A stretch of 64,000 nt of DNA from JAJZVS01 sp963708095 (lineage in GTDB: Bacteria; Pseudomonadota; Alphaproteobacteria; Acetobacterales; Acetobacteraceae): contig OY970182.1 of assembly GCA_963708095.1 (NCBI GenBank), positions 3,348,001 through 3,412,000 on the forward strand. Reading direction: 5' to 3'. This document shows, piece after piece, positions 59,458 through 64,000 of the stretch; the first letter of the stretch is position 1; every line of letters starts with the position of its first letter. The position numbers and the translations under genes were made by a program. The notes beneath the pieces were generated by a model, which worked only from the letters and a program-made list of their open reading frames with translations, did no database searches and had not been told where the DNA came from.

Positions 59458-60201
59458 TCAGACCTTGCTGCCGGCCACCGGCAGGGTGATCGCCGCTGTC
59501 GCCTGCAGCTCCGGTTCCGGTTGCACCTGCAACAAGCGCGCGGCCCAGCCCGCCAGCAGCGCGCCGGCGAGGGGCGCCAGCCAGAACAGCCAAAGCTGGA
59601 AGATCCAGGGTCCGCCCGCGAACAGCGCGGGGCCCAGGCTGCGCGCCGGATTGACCGAGGTGTTGGTCACCGGGATCGAAACCAGGTGGATCAGGGTGAG
59701 CGACAGTCCGATCGCGACCCCGGCGAAGCCGGCCGGGGCGCGCGGCGACGTTGCGCCGAGGATGACGGTCACGAAGAAGAACGTCATCACGACCTCGCAC
59801 ACGAGGCAGGCGAACAGGCCATAATGGCCGGGGCTGAGCACGCCGTACCCGTTCGCGGCGAAACTGCCGGCGGCGAAACCGGGCTTGCCGGCGGCGATCA
59901 CATAGAGCACCGCGGACGCGACGATCGCACCCAGCACCTGCGCGACCCAGTAGGGCACGATGTCGGAGGCGGGTGCGCGCCCGCTGGCCCACACCCCGAG
60001 GGTAACGGCAGGATTGAAGTGCCCGCCCGAGATGTGGCCGACCGCATAGACCATCGTCAGCACGGTGAGCCCGAAGGCCAGCGCCACACCCATAAAGCCG
60101 ATGCCGAGTGCCGGGAATGCCGCAGCCAGCACGGCGCTGCCGCATCCGCCGAAGACGAGCCAGAACGTGCCGAGGAACTCGGCGGCGAATTTTCGGGGCA
60201 T
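59458..60201 (-). CDS. aqpZ: Aquaporin (AqpZ/MIP family)
   Basis: 247 aa, six membrane helices plus two half-helices. The NPA motifs are HFNPAVTLG and SVNPARSLGPA; the selectivity-filter Arg follows the second NPA, and an Ala/Phe-rich pore lining fits a water-selective channel. The extracellular loop C is ordinary. Start is ATG 60201 with GGGAGGATTGCATC upstream; a hairpin (60216-60237) lies directly 5' of that site. No neighbour in the transport pathway. Confidence 0.93.
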   Translation of the reverse strand: MPRKFAAEFLGTFWLVFGGCGSAVLAAAFPALGIGFMGVALAFGLTVLTMVYAVGHISGGHFNPAVTLGVWASGRAPASDIVPYWVAQVLGAIVASAVLYVIAAGKPGFAAGSFAANGYGVLSPGHYGLFACLVCEVVMTFFFVTVILGATSPRAPAGFAGVAIGLSLTLIHLVSIPVTNTSVNPARSLGPALFAGGPWIFQLWLFWLAPLAGALLAGWAARLLQVQPEPELQATAAITLPVAGSKV

Positions 60202-60215
60202 GATGCAATCCTCCC

Positions 60216-60237
60216 GGATGCACCGGGTCGTGCATCC
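60216..60237 (-). promoter_or_regulatory. Perfect 8-bp inverted repeat just upstream of the aqpZ ribosome site
   Basis: GGATGCAC / GTGCATCC with a 6-base spacer; ends four bases from the GGGAGG ribosome site. It could be a regulator-binding site or, as RNA, a hairpin that controls translation start. No matching regulator was identified. Confidence 0.4.
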
Positions 60238-60435
60238 TTTTCTTGCCGGGTCCAGGATGCGCGCGGGCCTGTCGCGTCGCAGCCTGATGGGGTTGATCGC
60301 CAAGCTTCACGCGGTAATCTACACTAAGCTGGCCCAATTTGAAACCGATTTAGCGTATGCGGAGGGCGGACAGCCGCCACCGGGACGCGGGACATGGGCC
60401 GGGACGAAGCGCGCGCGATCCGGTCCGGGGAGCTT

Positions 60436-61371
60436 CTATGCCTGCCCCGTGTCCGGGCGCGCGATCCCTGGCACCGGCCCTGGCACCGGCGCCAGGAAAC
60501 CGTCGGCGTTGGACAGAACCCGTTGCAGGACCGGGGATCCGTTGGACCTGTGGTAGCCGACGGCGAGCGTGATCGTGGGCGCCCGCCCGTGCAGCTTCCG
60601 GCCCACCACCGACGGCGGCAACAGCCTTTGCGCATAGGCGGGCAGCAAGCTGAATCCGCCCGTCGAGAGGATCAGGGAGATCACCATCGGCAGGGTCTCC
60701 GCTTCATGCGCGGAGACAATATGCAGTCCCGACCGGCCCAGGTAGTCGTCGATGACGCGCCGCAGCGCAGGGGCATAGGCGGCAGGAAAATTGATGAAGG
60801 GCGCGTCCGCGATCTCCTCGAGGCGGAGCGACCTGCGCGATGCCAGGCGATGGTCTGCCGGCAGCAGCACGAACAGGGCTTCATCGGCGACCGGCCGGAA
60901 CGCGAGGCCCGGCGCGGTCATGTCCGGGCGGAGGAACGCCATGTCGATCCTTCCCTCCAGCAGCGCGTGCGTCAGCTCCGGCGAGGACGCGCTGTGGATG
61001 GTGAGGTAGGTGGTCTGCAGTTCCTCGCGCAAGGTCGCCAGGACCTTCGGCAGCCACTCCAGCTCGTATCCGGTGAGGAAGCCAACCGTGAAGGAGGTCT
61101 TGCTCGGCCGGCCCGCCCGCCGGGCCGCGTCCCGCGCCGTTTCGACCTGCAACAGGATCATCCGCGCATGGTCGAGGAAGACCCGTCCCGCCGGCGTCAG
61201 CTCGATCGCGCGCGGGCCGCGGAGGATCAGCGGCGTGCCCAGCTCGGTTTCCAGGTCGCGGATCTGCCGGCTCAGGGAGGGCTGGGCGGTGTGCAGCCGC
61301 TTCCCGGCGGCGTGGGTGAAGCTGCCTTCCTCGGCGACCGCGACGAAGTAGCGCAGGTGCCGCAGTTCCAT
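60436..61371 (-). CDS. LysR-family transcriptional regulator
   Basis: 311 aa. N-terminal winged helix MELRHLRYFVAVAEEGSFTH and AAGKRLHTAQPSLSRQIRDL with the usual LysR helix-turn-helix, followed by the LysR substrate-binding domain (PSKTSFTVGFLTGYELEWLP onwards). Start ATG 61371, or 61380 with three extra residues. It is divergent from an SDR gene across about 160 bp; LysR regulators usually control such a divergent neighbour, so the SDR is the likely target. The co-inducer is unknown. Confidence 0.9.
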   Translation of the reverse strand: MELRHLRYFVAVAEEGSFTHAAGKRLHTAQPSLSRQIRDLETELGTPLILRGPRAIELTPAGRVFLDHARMILLQVETARDAARRAGRPSKTSFTVGFLTGYELEWLPKVLATLREELQTTYLTIHSASSPELTHALLEGRIDMAFLRPDMTAPGLAFRPVADEALFVLLPADHRLASRRSLRLEEIADAPFINFPAAYAPALRRVIDDYLGRSGLHIVSAHEAETLPMVISLILSTGGFSLLPAYAQRLLPPSVVGRKLHGRAPTITLAVGYHRSNGSPVLQRVLSNADGFLAPVPGPVPGIARPDTGQA

Positions 61372-61530
61372 GCATGCCATACCTTCGCAGTCTGGGATGC
61401 AGCCTACAAAGTCTTTTTCCGCCGCACCAGGACGGCCTAGATGCCGTCCTGCACCGGCGCACCCCGCGCCGGGCCGGCAGGTCCCACCACGGCGGTGCGA
61501 TACCCCGGCACTATCGAAGGAGCGATCGCC

Positions 61531-62277
61531 ATGGAACCCCAGGTTGTGCTCATCACGGGGGCCCTGACCGGCATCGGCCGCGCCACCGCGCTCGCCTTCG
61601 CCCGCAAGGGCGCCCGGATCGTCGTCTCCGGCCGCCGCGACGAGGCCGGCGAGGCCCTGGCGCGCGAACTGAACGCGATCAGCGGCGCCGCCCACTACAT
61701 CCGCGCCGATGTGCGGCACGAGGAAGACGTGCGGACTCTGGTCGACGAGACCGTGGCGCGCTTCGGCCGGCTGGATGTCGCCGTCAACAACGCCGGCACC
61801 GAAGGCACGCCCGGCCCGGTGACCGAGCAGACCGCGGAAAGCTACGCCGCGACCTTCGATACGAACGTGCTCGGCACCGTGCTCAGCCTGAAGCACGAGA
61901 TGCGCGTGATGCTGGCGCAGGGGCACGGCAGCATCATCAACCTGTCGTCCACGATGGGCCACAAGGGCGCGCCGGGCGCCTCCATCTACACGGCGAGCAA
62001 GCACGCGGTCGAAGGGCTGACCAAGGCGGCGGCGCTGGAAGGTGCCGCGTCCGGCGTGCGGGTGAACGCCATCGCACCCGGCCCGATCGATACGGACATG
62101 CTGACCCGCTTCACCGGCAGTCCCGACCGGAAGGCGGGCCTGATTGCGGGCGTGCCGGCCAGGCGGTCGGGGACGCCGGAGGAGATCGCGGGAGCGATCG
62201 TGTTTCTCGCCTCCGATCAGGCGTCGTTCGTCACCGGCCAGATCGTATCGGTGGACGGCGGCAAGTCGGCGCAGTGA
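61531..62277 (+). CDS. Short-chain dehydrogenase/reductase, LysR-linked
   Basis: 248 aa SDR. LITGALTGIGRATALAFA, NNAGTEG, catalytic Ser in NLSSTMGHKG, YTASKHAVEGL and TGQIVSVDGGKSAQ at the end. VSGRRDE after the second strand, with Arg, Arg and Asp, favours NADP. ATG 61531 has GAAGGAGCGATCGCC in front. Probably induced by the divergent LysR protein. Substrate not predictable. Confidence 0.88.
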   Translation: MEPQVVLITGALTGIGRATALAFARKGARIVVSGRRDEAGEALARELNAISGAAHYIRADVRHEEDVRTLVDETVARFGRLDVAVNNAGTEGTPGPVTEQTAESYAATFDTNVLGTVLSLKHEMRVMLAQGHGSIINLSSTMGHKGAPGASIYTASKHAVEGLTKAAALEGAASGVRVNAIAPGPIDTDMLTRFTGSPDRKAGLIAGVPARRSGTPEEIAGAIVFLASDQASFVTGQIVSVDGGKSAQ

Positions 62278-62474
62278 GCGGTGGTGCCGGCGCGCCCGGC
62301 CCGAACCGCTGGGCGACCCTGGCCGGTGCCTTCCTCGCACCGCTCGATTTCTTCGCGGATCGGCGCCGCAGCGGCCGTGTGCGCCTTGTGATGCGCATCA
62401 CCGCAGGGAGTGCACCGCGGGCGCGGCGTCCCGGTTGTCCCTTGCTGCGCCTCGCGCTTCCGCACCCCCGCAGC

Positions 62475-62679
62475 GCACGAAGAAACTGACGTTGCCGGGG
62501 GATCTGCGGCGCGTGATCTCGGGATCAACCTCTCCCGGGCCTGCGAGCGGGGACGTGCCGCCGAGGTTGCGACTGCCTGCCGGCAACGGTGGCTGGCCGA
62601 GAACCGCGAGGCGATGCAGGTCCGTAACGACCACGTTGCCGCACACGGACTGCCGCTTGCCGACGACCGGCCGTTCTGA
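62475..62679 (+). pseudogene. ccdA: Frameshifted ccdA antitoxin remnant
   Basis: Frame A reads RTKKLTLPGDLRR and stops being homologous; then frame B continues RDLGINLSRACERGRAAEV, RQRWLAENREAM and HGLPLADDRPF, the conserved C-terminal CcdA sequence (L-G-I-N-L-S... R-W-x-x-E-N... HGLPLAxxRxF). A one-base slip at about 62507 separates the two. The gene has no intact start. It overlaps the ccdB remnant by TGATG. Confidence 0.75.
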
Positions 62680-62861
62680 TGGCCCGTCTCGACGTGCATC
62701 CGATGCCCGGCAGGGGCGAGGGGCAAAGAGCGTCACCTTCGACATCGCCGTCCGATCGACGCGGTGGCCTTGATCGTGGTGGCCATCGCGACGTCCAGGC
62801 CATTCGCGGGGATCGGGCATGCGAACGACTGCGACCATGTTGTTCGCAGCCCGATGGGTAA
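62679..62861 (+). pseudogene. ccdB: Truncated ccdB toxin remnant
   Basis: ATG 62679 encodes MARLDVHPMPG, the CcdB start (M-x-R-F-D-V-x-x-x-P), directly overlapping the ccdA stop. After about 12 residues the family resemblance is lost, and the frame ends at 62861. The toxin is dead. Confidence 0.6.
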
Positions 62862-62910
62862 ACGGGGTTGCCCCCGCCGTTTCCAAAAAGCATCGTTGGT
62901 GGGAGTGAGC

Positions 62911-64000
62911 TTACCACGTGACCAAGGTGCCGAACGCCACGCCCTGCGACCGTACGTCGTTGTAGGCGGTGCCGACCGCGTTGGTGGCGAAGTTGAAGTC
63001 GCCCTGGTGACGGGCGCTGTACAGGTACTCGAGCCAGAGCGTGAGGCCGGGCGCGGCGGTGTAGGTGGCGGCGACGTCGAACGCATATTCATGCCGCTGG
63101 GAGACGCCGACGAGCTGGTATGCGCCCTGCGAGTCGTACTGGCTGTACACCGCGCCGATCGTGTACGGGCCGAAGGTGTATTTCGTGCCCGCGCCCCAGC
63201 CGACGGCGTTCGGTGCGCCGGAGGGCTTGGCGGCCAGGATGCCGTTGTAGGCGCCATACATGACGTTGCCGAACACCGCGAGCCCGGCGATAGTCACGTT
63301 GGCACCGAACATGCCCAGGCTCAGGTCCTCGAACTGCCCCGTGTAGCGAGGGTTGGGCGTCGCACCGGTGTCGCCCGCAATGGCTGCCGCCTGTGCCGCC
63401 GCCGCGGTGCCTGTGTAGTTGGTGTGTCCGCTGCCCATGTACACGCCGTACGCCAGCACCGTCGCCGGACCGATAGAGCCCTGGTAGCGGGCGCCGACCG
63501 CATACTGGTTCTGGACCAGCGAACCCGACCCGGGGAGCGACGAGGAGGCCAGGTTGGCGCAACCGCCTGTACCGACCGTCGGCCCAATTGCTGCCGTCGT
63601 AGAGCCCTGCCCCGCACTCGTGCACACCGCACCATCCGTGAACCCGTTGAATGGGTTCGGCGCGTACTGGAAGCCGAAATCGAATCCGTCGAACGACGGC
63701 GTCAGATAGACCAACTTGGTGTTGCCATACTCGTTGCCGATCTGCGCCGCGAAATACGGTGTGAGGGTGGCGTTGGGCGGGAACGTGATTTGAAATTCGC
63801 CCCCGGCGAGGATGCCGCTGGGCGCGAGGAACGCACCGGTGGTGGTGCCGCCCTCATCATAGGTGCCGATCAGCCCATCCATCTCACCGAGGCGGACGAT
63901 ACCCCACCGGTCGCCGGCCACATAGGCGAAGGCACGGCGGACGAACAATGTCTGCGTCGAGGTGTTGGCCGTGCCGCCATTGGCGCTGAATTCAGCCTGC
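62911..64000 (-). CDS. Porin (Omp), incomplete at the right edge
   Basis: At least 362 residues; the N-terminal part lies beyond base 64000, where the frame is still open (…QAEFSANGGTANTSTQT before LFVRRAFAYVAGDRWG). A beta-barrel outer-membrane porin: alternating strands such as LTPYFAAQIGNEYGNTKLVY, FGFQYAPNPFNGF, ATYTAAPGLTLWLEYLY, and the C-terminal aromatic signature ending VAFGTLVTW needed for BAM recognition. A long loop with two Cys (AVCTSAGQG... TGGCANL) may form a disulfide. Substrate not known. Confidence 0.9.
   Translation of the reverse strand, partial: QAEFSANGGTANTSTQTLFVRRAFAYVAGDRWGIVRLGEMDGLIGTYDEGGTTTGAFLAPSGILAGGEFQITFPPNATLTPYFAAQIGNEYGNTKLVYLTPSFDGFDFGFQYAPNPFNGFTDGAVCTSAGQGSTTAAIGPTVGTGGCANLASSSLPGSGSLVQNQYAVGARYQGSIGPATVLAYGVYMGSGHTNYTGTAAAAQAAAIAGDTGATPNPRYTGQFEDLSLGMFGANVTIAGLAVFGNVMYGAYNGILAAKPSGAPNAVGWGAGTKYTFGPYTIGAVYSQYDSQGAYQLVGVSQRHEYAFDVAATYTAAPGLTLWLEYLYSARHQGDFNFATNAVGTAYNDVRSQGVAFGTLVTW

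Noticed and set aside
62860..62885. Hairpin AAACGGGG...CCCCGTTT near the porin 3' end
   Set aside because: Arms need a bulge and there is no U-run on the porin strand, so termination could not be supported.
1..64000. CRISPR array or rRNA operon
   Set aside because: No regularly spaced direct repeats beyond the short tandem arrays listed, and no rRNA sequence was recognised.

Overview
The window is 64 kb of very GC-rich DNA from a Gram-negative alphaproteobacterium, most likely an acetic-acid-bacteria relative (Acetobacteraceae/Rhodospirillales). This placement is an inference. It rests on the gene set (EipB/DUF1849, an IalB-like protein beside rlmN, an HWE-type histidine kinase, an alphaproteobacterial-type AspRS, gmk next to yicC) and on general protein flavour; no rRNA or other taxonomic marker is present. 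LPS synthesis (kdsA), a porin and c-type cytochromes indicate a normal outer membrane and periplasm.

Layout. 0.2-11.5 kb: a secreted phosphoesterase with a di-heme peroxidase, an M20 dipeptidase, flavin oxidoreductase and other housekeeping enzymes, interrupted by a two-gene AAA ATPase + TOPRIM (DUF4276) cassette at 6.3-8.2 kb that looks acquired and resembles split OLD/PARIS-like defence modules. 11.5-19 kb: NUDIX, aspS, eipB, two methyltransferases, an IalB-like protein and rlmN. 19-28.4 kb, mostly minus strand: a membrane protein, a 2-hydroxyacid dehydrogenase, gmk, yicC, an ECF sigma factor fused in frame to its anti-sigma factor, uvrB and a secreted protein. 28.4-29.5 kb: degenerate DNA with an IS3-type remnant. 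29.5-38.6 kb: GYD protein, trpS-murJ, racemase, a second luciferase-like oxidoreductase, a Phd/PIN toxin-antitoxin pair with a palindromic operator, a GMC oxidoreductase, an acyl-CoA dehydrogenase and a cupin.

38.9-42.4 kb: a 1049-residue CheB-CheR-PAS-HWE kinase with its response regulator, abutting a deaminase that has lost its 3' half. 42.6-44.6 kb: SDR, small membrane protein, YceI. 44.7-47.1 kb: a nest of mobile DNA (IS6 end, IS630 fragment, and an IS110 transposase between 180-bp inverted repeats) that has decapitated a livM permease gene and cut off an enolase-superfamily gene after about 17 codons.

48-53.3 kb: kdsA and an operon of a catalytically defective caspase-like/peptidoglycan-binding protein, a c-type-haem HAMP sensor and a Ser/Thr kinase that may start at AUU, with a PPP-type phosphatase upstream. 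I regard this operon as the best candidate for an undescribed signalling system. 53.6-58 kb: cytochrome P450, ParDE, and a divergent ogt / ada-alkA alkylation-repair pair sharing an inverted-repeat operator candidate. 58.1-64 kb: remnants of trbG and ccdAB, two intact metabolic/regulatory clusters (cupin, aquaporin, LysR-SDR) and a porin gene running off the right edge.

All calls are from reading the sequence and recalling families; no database search was run.
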